Shown one piece after another: positions 19,568 through 29,873 of a stretch of 64,000 nucleotides of DNA. Each line of letters starts with the position of its first letter. The stretch's first letter is position 1. The notes under the pieces are model-generated. The model worked only from the letters and a program-made list of their open reading frames with translations, had not been told where the DNA came from and did not search any database. Made by a program: the position numbers and the translations under genes. Where the stretch lies: positions 62,001 through 126,000 of the forward strand of contig JAJPKF010000019.1 in the NCBI GenBank assembly GCA_021323865.1, given 5' to 3'. The stretch comes from Pseudomonadota bacterium (GTDB taxonomy: Bacteria > Chloroflexota > UBA5177 > JAJPKF01).

Positions 19568-21043
19568 ATGACGGAAGGCATTCTGCACCGCAGCTTCCTT
19601 GACCTGCATGAACTGATGGCGCGCCGGGAGATCAGCTCGGTGGACGTGACCCGAGCCACCCTTGAGCGGGTCCAGCGGCTTGATCCGGATGTGGGCGCCT
19701 ATCTCCTGGTGACCGAGGAACAGGCGCTCGCCCAGGCGGTTGAGGCCGATCGTGCCTACGCCGAAGACCGGGCGAACGCCCTCACCGGCATTCCATTCGC
19801 ACTCAAAGACATCATCTCAACCCTTGGTATACGGACCACATGCGGGTCGCGCATACTCGAAAACTATGTGCCGGTCTACCAGGGCCAAGTCGCAGGCCGC
19901 CTCCTTGAGAGTGGCGCGGTGCTGATCGGCAAGACCAACATGGACGAGTTTGCCATGGGCAGCTCCACGGAGCACAGTGGGTTCTTTCCCACGCGGAACC
20001 CCTGGGACCGAGACCGCGTCCCGGGCGGCTCCAGTGGCGGCTCCGCCGCCGCAGTGTCGGCGGGTATGGCCGCCTTTGCCCTCGGTACCGACACGGGTGG
20101 CTCCATCCGGCAGCCGGCCTCGCTGTGCGGGGTCGTCGGTCTCAAGCCCACCTATGGGCGCGTATCTCGGTATGGCCTCGTGGCGTTCGCCTCCTCACTC
20201 GATCAGATCGGGCCCATAGCCCGCTCGGTGCCGGAGGTGGCAGCGGTGTTGGGAGTCATCGCCGGACATGATCCCCACGATTCCACGACCCTGCGTGCCG
20301 AGGTGCCGGATTACCGCGCCGGTCTTACCGGCGAAGTCCGCGGGCTTCGTATCGGCGTTCCCAAGGAGTACTTCCCAGACACGCTGGAATCCGGTGTTGC
20401 CGCGGCCGTCTCGCAGGGGCTTGCCAGTCTCGAGTCTCTGGGTGCGCACTTGGTAGACATCTCCCTGCCCATGACCGATGCTGCGCTGTCCTGTTACTAC
20501 ATCGTGGCCCCGAGCGAGGCCATGTCGAATCTGGCCCGCTACGATGGTGTGCGCTACGGGCTCCGTGAGCAGGCTGCCGACGTGTGGACGCTGTTCGACA
20601 GAACCCGAGAGCGGGGTTTTGGGGCCGAGGTGAAGCGGCGAATCCTCGTCGGTGCCTATGCCCTTTCGAAGGGCTATTACGAGGCCTACTATGTCAAAGC
20701 ACTCGAGGTACGTGCGCTCGTGCAGCGGGACTTCGAGGCGGCGTTCCAACAGGTCGACGTGATCGCAGGGCCGACCTCGCCCACGACCGCTTTTCGCCTA
20801 GGGGAACGCCTCGACGATCCGCTTTCCATGTATTTGGCCGACGCTTTTACCCTGCCCGCCAACATGGCCGGCATCTGCGGCGTCTCCGTGCCCTGCGGTT
20901 TGGCCGGGGGACTACCGGTGGGCCTGCAGATCCTTGGCCCAAAGCTGGGCGAGCAGACAATCCTCAGGGTTGCGGACGCTTATGAACGTTCGGCCGGGTT
21001 CAACGTTCTCGTTCCGCCGCTGACATTCGGGGCGCCGGCGTGA
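19568..21043 (+). CDS. gatA: Aspartyl/glutamyl-tRNA amidotransferase subunit A
   Basis: Amidase signature GGSSGGSAAAVSAGMAAFALGTDTGGSIRQPASLCGVVGLKPTYGRVSRYGL. Confidence 0.97.
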   Translation: MTEGILHRSFLDLHELMARREISSVDVTRATLERVQRLDPDVGAYLLVTEEQALAQAVEADRAYAEDRANALTGIPFALKDIISTLGIRTTCGSRILENYVPVYQGQVAGRLLESGAVLIGKTNMDEFAMGSSTEHSGFFPTRNPWDRDRVPGGSSGGSAAAVSAGMAAFALGTDTGGSIRQPASLCGVVGLKPTYGRVSRYGLVAFASSLDQIGPIARSVPEVAAVLGVIAGHDPHDSTTLRAEVPDYRAGLTGEVRGLRIGVPKEYFPDTLESGVAAAVSQGLASLESLGAHLVDISLPMTDAALSCYYIVAPSEAMSNLARYDGVRYGLREQAADVWTLFDRTRERGFGAEVKRRILVGAYALSKGYYEAYYVKALEVRALVQRDFEAAFQQVDVIAGPTSPTTAFRLGERLDDPLSMYLADAFTLPANMAGICGVSVPCGLAGGLPVGLQILGPKLGEQTILRVADAYERSAGFNVLVPPLTFGAPA

Positions 21044-22515
21044 CCGGGGGTTCACAGGGGGCAGGCTACCGGCCAGTGATTGGTCTGGAGGTCCACGCTC
21101 AGCTTTTGACGCACAGCAAGATGTTCTGCGGCTGTGATGCGCGCTACTCCGGGGCGCGCCCAAACTCGCACGTCTGCCCCGTCTGCCTGGGCCTGCCCGG
21201 CGCTTTGCCGGTGATCAACCGAGCCGCGTTGGAGCAGACGTTGATGGTGGCCACGGCGCTCAATTGCCGGGTGCCCGAAACATCCCGGTTCGATCGCAAG
21301 AATTACCCCTATCCCGATATTCCCAAGGGCTATCAGATTTCCCAGTACGCCGCCCCGTTGGGCCGGGCCGGTCATCTCGACATCTTTCATGCCGACGGCC
21401 CGGACCGGGTGGGCATCATTCGAGTCCACCTCGAGGAGGACACGGGCAAGACCATGCACTCGGTTCTGGATGGGCGCCCCGTGAGCCTGGTCGACTACAA
21501 CCGGTCCGGCGTGCCACTGCTGGAGATTGTGTCCGAGCCCTGCATCCATTCGCCGGATGCCGCACGGCGCTACTTCGCCGGACTTCGCGAGGTGCTCGTG
21601 TATCTGGGCGTGAACAGTGGCGACATGGAGGAAGGTGTGCTCCGTGCCGACGTGAATGTATCGCTATCTCGCGGAGCCCATCCGGGGGCCAAGGTCGAGA
21701 TCAAGAACCTCAATAGCTTTCGGGCGGTCACGCGCGCGTTGGAGTTCGAGATCGATCGGCAGGCCGCTCTCCTAGAGGCGGGCGGTCAGGTTGCCCAAGA
21801 GACGCGGGGTTGGGACGAGGGCCAAGAAGAGACGGTGTCCCAGCGAAGCAAGGAGTACGCCGAGGACTATCGCTACTTCCCGGAGCCGGACCTGCCCGCG
21901 TTGACGGTTTCGCCCGAGCGTGTGGAGGAGATTCGTCGCACCCTGCCCGAGCTGCCCGCGGCGCGACGCGCGCGGTACGTGGATTCGGCTGGGTTGTCAC
22001 CCTATGAGGCCGAGGTGATCACGCAGGACCCAGCCCTGGCAAGCCTCTTCGACGAGACCTTGAGCCTGCAGCCGCCCGGAGGATCCAAGGCCGTAGCCAA
22101 CTGGATCATGGGGGAGCTGCTGCGGCTGCTCCATGAAGCCGCCGTGCCGCTCGAGGCATCGAACATTAGCCCCCGCGGCCTCTCTGGTCTGCTCCGGCTT
22201 CTCGGCGACGGCACGATTACCAACGCCCAGGCGAAGATCGTTTTCGCCCGCATGTTCGAGACCGGTGCGGAAGCCGACGAGATCGTGCGGCGAGAGGGTC
22301 TGGCCCAGATAGCCGACACGGACGAGCTGGCCGCGACGGTCCGTCGCGTTCTGGCCGAGAACGAAGCGTTGGTTCGTGACTACGTGGAGAAAGGCGGAAA
22401 GACCGAGGGACCGCTGATCGGCAAGGTTATGGCGGCGACCGGCGGCCGCGCGAACGCGGCGCTTGTCCGTGAGCTGATTCGGTCCCTGCTTTCGCCCGAG
22501 GCCACCGCCCAGTAG
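21040..22515 (+). CDS. gatB: Aspartyl/glutamyl-tRNA amidotransferase subunit B
   Basis: VIGLEVHAQLLTHSKMFCGCDA, CPVCLGLPGALPVIN, RKNYPYPDIPKGYQISQY; GTGA start/stop overlap with gatA. Confidence 0.97.
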   Translation: MTGGSQGAGYRPVIGLEVHAQLLTHSKMFCGCDARYSGARPNSHVCPVCLGLPGALPVINRAALEQTLMVATALNCRVPETSRFDRKNYPYPDIPKGYQISQYAAPLGRAGHLDIFHADGPDRVGIIRVHLEEDTGKTMHSVLDGRPVSLVDYNRSGVPLLEIVSEPCIHSPDAARRYFAGLREVLVYLGVNSGDMEEGVLRADVNVSLSRGAHPGAKVEIKNLNSFRAVTRALEFEIDRQAALLEAGGQVAQETRGWDEGQEETVSQRSKEYAEDYRYFPEPDLPALTVSPERVEEIRRTLPELPAARRARYVDSAGLSPYEAEVITQDPALASLFDETLSLQPPGGSKAVANWIMGELLRLLHEAAVPLEASNISPRGLSGLLRLLGDGTITNAQAKIVFARMFETGAEADEIVRREGLAQIADTDELAATVRRVLAENEALVRDYVEKGGKTEGPLIGKVMAATGGRANAALVRELIRSLLSPEATAQ

Positions 22516-22597
22516 ATCTGGAAGCTCCCGCCCCGTCCGTCTGGTCAGGAATATGGCGGGTGGCAGCCGCAAGCCGATGCTAGAATCCCCTTGCCGC

Positions 22598-22674
22598 GGG
22601 CGATTAGCTCAGCTGGTTAGAGCGTACGGTTCACATCCGTAAGGTCACTGGTTCGAGTCCAGTATCGCCCACCA
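22598..22674 (+). tRNA. tRNA-Val (anticodon CAC), CCA encoded
   Basis: Cloverleaf readable: gggcgat/atcgccc acceptor, tacgg-TTCACAT-ccgta anticodon arm (CAC at 22632-22634), GGTTCGAGTCC T-arm, terminal ACCA. Confidence 0.95.
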
Positions 22675-22791
22675 GTGGGCCTCTCGATCACGTGAAACAG
22701 GACGCCGAACTCCATCCGCGTTTCGTCGGCCGTGATGGAGAGGCAGCCTCCGAGAGGCCACCTCTCCTCACTGTCGTCCTTCTTCGACCGT

Positions 22792-24108
22792 CTACGAGCA
22801 GCTCGTCGGGTTCTGGACGTCGGGTGCCAGCAGGTCATGCGGATTGGGATGGTTCTGGAGCATGCCGGCGATGCTGTTCACCGACCGGTTATAGGCAGCC
22901 TGCTCCGGCAGGTTGAACGTCTGCTCGACGAACTTGATGACCGAGCGGAAGTCGTACTGCGTGTGATCCACCAACCCCGGCTGAGCATAGGGCGAGATCA
23001 CCAAGAACGGTACGCGCGGTCCCAGGAGGTACTTGCTCTGATGTGGTGGCGCCACATGGTCGTAGAAGCCGCCGAAGTCGTCCCAGGTCAGGACGATCAC
23101 CGTATTGCGCCAGTAGTATGGTGACTGCATGATGGCGTTGATCTGCTGCGCCGTCCAGTTCTCGCCCACGCACTCGCTTTCCGGCGGGTGCTCGCTCTGG
23201 GACCAGCCGGGAATCACCCAGCTGATGGCCGGCAGCTGCCGGTTCTGCACATCGCTCACGAAGTTTTCCGTGGGAACAACGTTTGAGTCCCACTGATCCG
23301 AATAGCGGATGTGCCGTATGGCGTCGAACGACGACCAAATGTATCCGCGCTGACCTCGTGAGGGCGCATAGTACTTCCAGCTGACACCCTGCTCGTTCGC
23401 TTCGTCGGCCAGTGTTGTGCTGTTGAAGCAGGGCTTGACCCTGTGAATGGTGCCGTTCTCCCAGACTCGGACCCGGCTGGTGGAGACGGAGTCACAGCCC
23501 CAGGCAGGTGGTGCTCCCGAGCTGGACCCGCCGGACATGCCGCTGCCCGAGGGGTTATCGACGGCATGATCCGAGTTGCCCTGGATCAAGACCAGGTGGT
23601 TGGGGAAGCTGGGCCCGAGGATGGTCGAAAAGAAGTTGTCGGCCATCGCATAGTGCGATGCGTACGACCAATAGACGGGAATCTGAGCCGCGGTATACTG
23701 CGAGTCGGCCACGTCCTGGCCGTTCTGCTGAGCGCCGTTGAGCAGGTAGAACTGGTTCATCCGGCCGTCATTGACTGCCCGGATGGCGGCACCGCTGTTA
23801 TGGGAGATATCTCCGCTGAGAGCGTCGGGCGTTTGGCCCATGGCGACGGTGTTCCCGCCCTCCCGAGCCCGGCTCGTGCCGTTTGCTCCGGGATACTGCC
23901 CAAACAGATTGTCAAAGGTATGATTTTCTTTGACGATGATGACCACATGCTGGATGTGGTCACAGACGAAGTGGCAGCCGGGTGGGTCAGGTGAGGCCGT
24001 CGCCTGCGGTCGGGCGCTGGTCTGACCCAGGGATAGAAGTGAGCCGGCGCCGATGGCGGCGCAGCCGGCGGCAGCCAGCAGGATTCGTCGTGTGCGGGAG
24101 AAGGGCAT
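22792..24108 (-). CDS. Secreted phosphoesterase (phospholipase C/acid phosphatase family)
   Basis: Signal peptide; [55 protein letters not shown] motifs. Confidence 0.88.
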   Translation of the reverse strand: MPFSRTRRILLAAAGCAAIGAGSLLSLGQTSARPQATASPDPPGCHFVCDHIQHVVIIVKENHTFDNLFGQYPGANGTSRAREGGNTVAMGQTPDALSGDISHNSGAAIRAVNDGRMNQFYLLNGAQQNGQDVADSQYTAAQIPVYWSYASHYAMADNFFSTILGPSFPNHLVLIQGNSDHAVDNPSGSGMSGGSSSGAPPAWGCDSVSTSRVRVWENGTIHRVKPCFNSTTLADEANEQGVSWKYYAPSRGQRGYIWSSFDAIRHIRYSDQWDSNVVPTENFVSDVQNRQLPAISWVIPGWSQSEHPPESECVGENWTAQQINAIMQSPYYWRNTVIVLTWDDFGGFYDHVAPPHQSKYLLGPRVPFLVISPYAQPGLVDHTQYDFRSVIKFVEQTFNLPEQAAYNRSVNSIAGMLQNHPNPHDLLAPDVQNPTSCS

Positions 24109-24489
24109 GAATCACCTCGTCGAAGTGGATCTCCCAATCACACGTACTCCATGTTCGCATATCTAATTGACGGCTCCGACAGAGAGAATAAGCGGTGTTC
24201 CGGGTTACGCTCTGCACCCGGGAATGAGCCGCTGTCGGAAGGTTTTCCGGGCGGCAGCTTGTGAGATGCCGGCAGCCGGACGCACATGGTCACCGGACGT
24301 CATCGGAGGCGGGTGTCGTTCGGGTCGCATCATTGCTGAGTGCCGGGGGGCATCCCCAGGAGAAGCAATCGGACGAGGCTCGCTGCGGAGCTTTGGTACC
24401 CACATGGGAGTACGTGCAGTCCGGACCTGCCTTTAGCGCCCCCTAGGAAAGGGAGTCGGAGGGCGGTAAGCGACGCCGTGGAGCTTCGG

Positions 24490-25443
24490 CTATCGCGTGG
24501 CTCCGCCCGGTTGAGGGCTGATCTGCAGACCGGCCCCGGCCATCGTGTCCTTCTCCTGGGAGATGGCGTCGTGGATCAGCGCGCGAAGAATCAGGATGCC
24601 CACGATACCCACACCCACCAGCCAGAGGAGATCTGCGAATCCCGGCAGCGGCGCCCAATCCCAGAGTGCATGCAAAACCGCCGCGGTGAGGTAGGCGCCC
24701 AGCACCGCCAGGGTGATGCGAGGCCGGCCTGCGCCTTTCGACCGCCAGATGGCGGCGCCCACGATGGCCGTCCAGACACCATGCCCGAAGGGTCCCAACA
24801 ACTGCCTCAGCCAGACGGTGAACACGATGGCATGGAGCCCATGGTGGAAGGCCGACGCGCCATAGATCATGTCCTCCAGCGCCGCGAACCCCATGCCCGC
24901 CGCCGCGCCGAGGATAACTCCGTCCATCTCGAAACGCAGGTATCGATGCCCTCGGAACATGAGCCAGAACAGTACCAGGGCCTTGCAGAATTCTTCAATC
25001 AGGCCGGTCACGAAGGCGGGGCCCGGCGCACCGGTGCCCGCCGGGAGAAAGCTCTCGAGGATTGCCGCCAGTGGGGCGGCCAAGACCGCGCCCAGCAGAA
25101 ACGTGGCCAGCAGCGTACGGAATCGAGGCGGCACGAAGAGGCTGCGCATGTCGAGGTAGTAGACAAACATGACGGGCACAAAGAGACTGCCGAGAACGAT
25201 GAACAGCTCCTCGATGGTGCGGCTGTGCACCGTGACGGTGACGTCGGTCAAGCCGATGAGCCCGCCGAAGCCCAATACGAGAGCGCCCCAGAAGTAGGCG
25301 TAGTGCCGTTTCGCGAGCTGCGGCATGAGCGTAGATACCGGATCGGGTATGGCGGCATGTTGAAACGGCCCGCCGTGAAAGCTGGGATTGCTGAGATGCC
25401 GGAGGACCGACGAGCCTGCCGGCTGCCGCTGTGCTGTGTTCAC
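24490..25443 (-). CDS. PrsW-family intramembrane metalloprotease
   Basis: Multiple TM segments with FVTGLIEEFCKALVLFW (EExxK), GFAALEDMIYG and HALWDW motifs. Confidence 0.82.
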   Translation of the reverse strand: MNTAQRQPAGSSVLRHLSNPSFHGGPFQHAAIPDPVSTLMPQLAKRHYAYFWGALVLGFGGLIGLTDVTVTVHSRTIEELFIVLGSLFVPVMFVYYLDMRSLFVPPRFRTLLATFLLGAVLAAPLAAILESFLPAGTGAPGPAFVTGLIEEFCKALVLFWLMFRGHRYLRFEMDGVILGAAAGMGFAALEDMIYGASAFHHGLHAIVFTVWLRQLLGPFGHGVWTAIVGAAIWRSKGAGRPRITLAVLGAYLTAAVLHALWDWAPLPGFADLLWLVGVGIVGILILRALIHDAISQEKDTMAGAGLQISPQPGGATR

Positions 25444-25859
25444 GCTTTCCTCCCCTCCCGTCTCATCGCATCTTCACCGACGAGGAGCCGCTCGGCCCTC
25501 GGACCCCAACCCGGGAACACCCTTCCCGTTCCGACGAGGATGCCACCCCTTCTTTTAACTCAGGAGAACGCTGTGCTTAGGTTCGGTTGGGATGTGGATG
25601 AGGCAGCCGCTGTTCGTTATATCCCGCGGGACGCGTAGGCGATCAGGAATGCGCCTCTCTGCTGACGAAAAGCGGGGGCGTCCGCAAGGCCGAGCTGGTG
25701 AACACCACATGAAGCCGCCCCGGACGGTCCTGCCGACTTCCAACAAGGACCAGATCGTCGAATGCCCCTGCTCTTCGCCGGCTCCTGGCTCGAAACGGTC
25801 GAGAGCGGGCCCGCCAATAGGACCCGCTCTCCGGTGTCGTCCCTTCCGCGCCTCCTCCC

Positions 25860-28058
25860 TCAGCTGAGCTTGAGCACGGGCGCGAGCTTGAAGTGCTTGA
25901 GGCGGCGCGAGGTGTGGAAGTGGTACCTTCGCGTCTTGCTTCGGATGAGATGCGCGTTGATGGGCACGTGGTGGACGAGTACGTTGTAGCCGACGGCATG
26001 CCTGGCTCCCCGCCACCTGATGCTCGTGCCTGAGCTGGACCGCCGGACCGCCAGAGCGCTGTAGCCCGCGCCTCCGGTGGGGCTGTAGCCTGCTTCGTTA
26101 CCCCAGCAGACGACCGAGCCGTTTGCTGAGACGCCGCAGGACTCCTGGCCGCCGGCGGAGACAGAGGTAAAGTCGCCGGGTGGCGCATCGGCTTGGCCTG
26201 AGCCGTTCGCACCCCAGCAGACGAGTCTGGCGGCGAGACTGAGGCCGCAGGTATCGCCGGTCCCCGTGGCGACCTGATCGAATTGACCGTACGGCGGCGT
26301 GGACTCGAAGCTGGAGTTGTCTCCCCAGCAGGCGAGACTGGAATCGATCTGGAGGACGCAGGTGTGAGTTGCGCCCCCGGCGACCTGGATTGACGGCTGG
26401 TACTCGGTAGGCGTGGCTTGGTTGGAGGAATTGTCGCCCCAGCATTCGACCCGGAAGTTCCAAAGGACCGCGCAGGTGTGATTTGTTCCGGTCGATATGT
26501 CGATGAATGGCCCAGGAACGACGTAGTTCTCGTCGCCCCAGCACACCGCCGTACCGGTGGGCTGGAGGGCGCAGGAGTGGCCACCACCGGCCGCAACCTG
26601 AATGAAGTGGCCGGGGGGCGAGTCGGTCTGGCCGGCGTTGTCGCGTCCCCAGCACACCAGCGTTCGGCTGGCCGTGAGGCCACAGGAGTGGTTTTGACCG
26701 GCTGAGACCTGCACGAAGTCGAGGTTTCCGGGGGGCGTGCCCGAGTGGCCAGTGCCGGGGCTACCGTCCAACTGGCCATAGGTGTCGTCGCCCGTGCACG
26801 TGACCTTGGCTCCCGAAGATATCCGGCAGACGTGGCTGCCGCCGGCGCTCACCGCGGGTTGGGTCATCTGACTGGCCGAAGCCGGCGCCCCGGAGGCAAA
26901 GTAGGGCTGGATGGTGTTGGGAACAGCATCCACCTGACCCTGGTAGTCGGATCCCCAGCAGAACATGCGGCCATTTATCTTGACGGCGCAGGAGTGGCCA
27001 CCACCGGTGGCAACGGCGATGGCCTTGCCGGCATACGCCGATCCCATCGCAGGAGAGGTGGACTGCGGCGAGCCGTCCACCTGTCCGTAGGTGTCGTCAC
27101 CCCAGCAGAAGACTGTTCCGTTGGCGCGAAGACCGCACGAGTGGTTGCCTCCGGCGGCGACCTGCAGGTAGGCTCCGCCGCCGGGCGGCGAGCCGATGGC
27201 CACACCCGACTGCGCCACCGTTCCGTTCACCTGCCCATACTTATCGCCTCCCCAGCACAGCACGGTCCCATCAACCCTGAGCGCGCAGTTGTGGAAGCCG
27301 TCACGGGAGGCGCTCACCTGGGTGAACGCTCCGGCCACGGGCGGCGACGCGGTGGTGGCGCTACTCGGGGTGCCGTCAAGCTCCCCAAAGGTGTCGTCCC
27401 CCCAGCACTCGAGCGATCCGTCCGTGTGGATGCCGCACGCGTGCCGATAACCGACGCTGATGGACGTGAAAGAGCTTAGGGGCCCGAATCCGGGTGGCGT
27501 TGCGATATGGGTCGAACTGCTGGGTATGCCGTCGAGCTGGCCGAAGGCGTCGTCGCCCCAGCATACCGCCGAGCCATCCAACTGGATGCCGCACGCGGAG
27601 GATCCGCCTGCGCTGATCTGGACGAAGTTGCCGCCGCCCGGAGGCTGGGCGATCTTGGAGTCACTGCTGCTCGTCGGTATGCCGTCAACCTGACCATTGA
27701 AGTCGTAGCCCCAGCACAACGTTGACCCATCGGTGTGGATGCCGCAGGTGAAGTAGGAACCCGCGCTGATCTCTTTGAAGTGCCCACCGCCGGGCGCTGA
27801 AGCGATCGTGGTCGCGACGGTGTCGGTGCCATCAAGGGCTCCGAAGGTGTTGTCTCCCCAGCACAGGACAGCCCCACCTAGCTGGATGCCGCAGGTGTGA
27901 TATGTGCCCGTGCTGATCGAGGTTCCAAGCATGCCGGCCAAGGGAGCCCGAACAATCGATCCCGTGGCGGACGCGCTTGCCTGCGTTGGTGTGATTAGGA
28001 GGCCCGGGAGTCCCACTGCAAACGTGATTGCCAGCACAGCCATGAGGCGCGGTTTCAT
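25860..28058 (-). CDS. Secreted RCC1-like repeat (beta-propeller-like) protein
   Basis: Start placed at MKPRLMAVLAITFAVGLPGLLITPTQA (signal peptide); about 14 repeats of GxxHxCxL...GxVxCWGDDxxGQxD. Confidence 0.85.
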   Translation of the reverse strand: MKPRLMAVLAITFAVGLPGLLITPTQASASATGSIVRAPLAGMLGTSISTGTYHTCGIQLGGAVLCWGDNTFGALDGTDTVATTIASAPGGGHFKEISAGSYFTCGIHTDGSTLCWGYDFNGQVDGIPTSSSDSKIAQPPGGGNFVQISAGGSSACGIQLDGSAVCWGDDAFGQLDGIPSSSTHIATPPGFGPLSSFTSISVGYRHACGIHTDGSLECWGDDTFGELDGTPSSATTASPPVAGAFTQVSASRDGFHNCALRVDGTVLCWGGDKYGQVNGTVAQSGVAIGSPPGGGAYLQVAAGGNHSCGLRANGTVFCWGDDTYGQVDGSPQSTSPAMGSAYAGKAIAVATGGGHSCAVKINGRMFCWGSDYQGQVDAVPNTIQPYFASGAPASASQMTQPAVSAGGSHVCRISSGAKVTCTGDDTYGQLDGSPGTGHSGTPPGNLDFVQVSAGQNHSCGLTASRTLVCWGRDNAGQTDSPPGHFIQVAAGGGHSCALQPTGTAVCWGDENYVVPGPFIDISTGTNHTCAVLWNFRVECWGDNSSNQATPTEYQPSIQVAGGATHTCVLQIDSSLACWGDNSSFESTPPYGQFDQVATGTGDTCGLSLAARLVCWGANGSGQADAPPGDFTSVSAGGQESCGVSANGSVVCWGNEAGYSPTGGAGYSALAVRRSSSGTSIRWRGARHAVGYNVLVHHVPINAHLIRSKTRRYHFHTSRRLKHFKLAPVLKLS

Positions 28059-28435
28059 GAGCCATATCCTCCCTGGATTCGGTTCCACGTGGTGACCTGC
28101 CACCTGTATACACGCTCTAACTCTGCCTGTCAAGTTTGGCAACCGGGCGCCGCTCCGTCTTGGGAATGGGAGTGCTCCGCGACACTTTGACGTCAGTGGG
28201 GCGACCCAACCGATGGCCTTGCATGACACGGGCGGCTCGTCGGTTCGTCTTCATGGGGTGCCCGACTCGGCTGGGAAGACGTTTCCGCCGGCTGCCTCGA
28301 CCCCTGCCACTGGTGTCATCGCCAGACCCCGCAGGGTATCGAGCCGCACTGAATTGGGTGCCTCGGAGCGTCGTGGGGCATGGCCCCCACTACGAGCGAC
28401 AACTCTACGCTCTCCGTGCCGGGGGGCAAGGCACC

Positions 28436-28585
28436 CGCGGTGCCAAGCTCGGATCATGCAGAATGGAGCAGCGGAGCGCAAGGGTAAGCCGGTGAGAGGC
28501 CGGCACAGTCCTCGCTACTGTATGACAACCCCTCCTGGGACGTCGAGTCAGAAAACCTGCTCCGCCGAGCCGACGGCACCTTCGA
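28436..28585 (+). ncRNA. Cobalamin (B12) riboswitch
   Basis: aagggtaagccGGTGagaggccggcacagtcctcgCTACTGTatgacaa core and B12-box-like AGTCAGAAAACCTGC at 28546-28560; GGTGCC (28440-28445) can pair with GGCACC (28575-28580) as P1. Confidence 0.85.
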
Positions 28586-28626
28586 CGGAAAGGGAGTGGC
28601 ACATGCATTTGACGGGAACCTAAAAC

Positions 28627-28658
28627 AGCCCCGCTCCCGCAGGCGGGGCTTTCCTTTA
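28627..28658 (+). terminator. Putative intrinsic terminator of the cobalamin riboswitch expression platform
   Basis: AGCCCCGC-N8-GCGGGGCT perfect stem followed by ttcctttacc, between riboswitch and the SBP ATG. Confidence 0.7.
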
Positions 28659-28793
28659 CCGCCGTCGATTTGCCGTCCGTCTCCCGTCATCGGGTGTCCG
28701 TTCCTTCATCGGGCCACTTCGGCCTTGCTTCGACGCCCCGTCACGGGACCCGAGTGCAGATTCCTTCCTTACTTGCTTAGGAGAGAACTCTAC

Positions 28794-29837
28794 ATGTACC
28801 GTTCCTTGCGTTTGATCACCCTTCCGATTGCCTTCCTCGGGGTTCTTGCCCCGGCGGCCTTTCACCTCCCCAACGCCGCACGGGCACATGCCAAGTCGGC
28901 CGCGCTCTTTCCGGTCACCATCCGCGATGACACCGGCTACAAGACAACCATTCCCCGCAAGCCGAAGCGCATCATCAGCCTCGATCCCCGCGACACGGAG
29001 ACGCTCTTTGCCCTCGACCTCGAGAAGCGAGTCGTTGCCGATGGCGGCAAGGAGGTGGAGTTCGCCGCCTGCTGCAAGAAGAGGTTTCGATACCCGGCGC
29101 AGTGGCCATCGCCGTGGGGTCGAAACTACCCTATGAAGGCGCCCCGACTGCCACATATCGAGGGCGGTTACGACGCCGCGCATCCCTTCGACATTGAGCT
29201 GGTGGAGAAGAAGCGCCCCAATCTGGTCGTCTCGCTCAACAGCGATCAGCAGGGTATCGACAAGATGCGGCAGGTGGGTTTGAAGGTCGTGGTCCTCGAC
29301 CCGCACACGTTTGCTCAGATCGAACATGACATCAAACTCATCGGCCGGATAACCGGAAACATCGGCGAGGCCCGCACCGTCCTACGCAACATTGCCGGCC
29401 GATATCACAGGCTTCTCAAGCAGCTCTCGGGTATCCATCGGCGGCCGCGGGTGTTCTATGAGATTGACGATTCCAGCGGCACTCCCTACACGGCCTGTGC
29501 CGGCAGCTTCATCGACCAGATGCTGACCCAGGACAAGGCAGTAAACGTCGCACATAACGTAACGCCCTGTCCGGCAGCGGACCCATATCCACAGATGAGC
29601 ACCGAAGCCCTCGTCAAGGCCAATCCGCAGGTCATCCTGCTGGGCGACTCCAATTACGGGGTTACGCCGGCACAGGTACGGGCGAGGAGCGGCTGGCAGA
29701 CGATATCTGCGGTGCGCCACAATCGCATTTATCGGTTCGACGACGATCTGGTTAGCCGCGCCGGTCCCCGCGAGATCATCGGCATGGAGAAGGTGGCGAG
29801 ACTCATTCACCCCAAGGCCTTCAAGTCGGCGCATTGA
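28794..29837 (+). CDS. ABC transporter substrate-binding protein, BtuF-like (periplasmic binding protein 2 family)
   Basis: Signal peptide; TIRDDTGYKTTIPRKPKRIISLDPRDTETLFALDL, RPNLVVSLN..., ANPQVILLGD; B12 riboswitch upstream. Confidence 0.82.
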   Translation: MYRSLRLITLPIAFLGVLAPAAFHLPNAARAHAKSAALFPVTIRDDTGYKTTIPRKPKRIISLDPRDTETLFALDLEKRVVADGGKEVEFAACCKKRFRYPAQWPSPWGRNYPMKAPRLPHIEGGYDAAHPFDIELVEKKRPNLVVSLNSDQQGIDKMRQVGLKVVVLDPHTFAQIEHDIKLIGRITGNIGEARTVLRNIAGRYHRLLKQLSGIHRRPRVFYEIDDSSGTPYTACAGSFIDQMLTQDKAVNVAHNVTPCPAADPYPQMSTEALVKANPQVILLGDSNYGVTPAQVRARSGWQTISAVRHNRIYRFDDDLVSRAGPREIIGMEKVARLIHPKAFKSAH

Positions 29838-29873
29838 CCTGCCAGTCAAGACGAACGTTGATTGCTACACTCG

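Noticed and set aside
22617-22838. 73-aa minus-strand ORF ending GGRYWTRTSDLTDVNRTL
   Set aside because: Runs antisense through the tRNA-Val gene; this is a well-known type of spurious tRNA-derived ORF.
24340-25638. 432-aa plus-strand ORF
   Set aside because: Antisense to the PrsW gene, low-complexity Arg/Gln/Glu composition; PrsW motifs support the minus strand.
25643-26779. 378-aa minus-strand ORF overlapping the RCC1-like gene
   Set aside because: Out-of-frame shadow of the repeats (Ser/Pro/Ala/Arg-rich); in-frame CWG repeats clearly mark the other frame.
26100-27930. Recurring gtcgtcgccccagca-type motif at ~150-bp spacing
   Set aside because: Explained by the CWGDD-encoding repeats of the RCC1-like protein.
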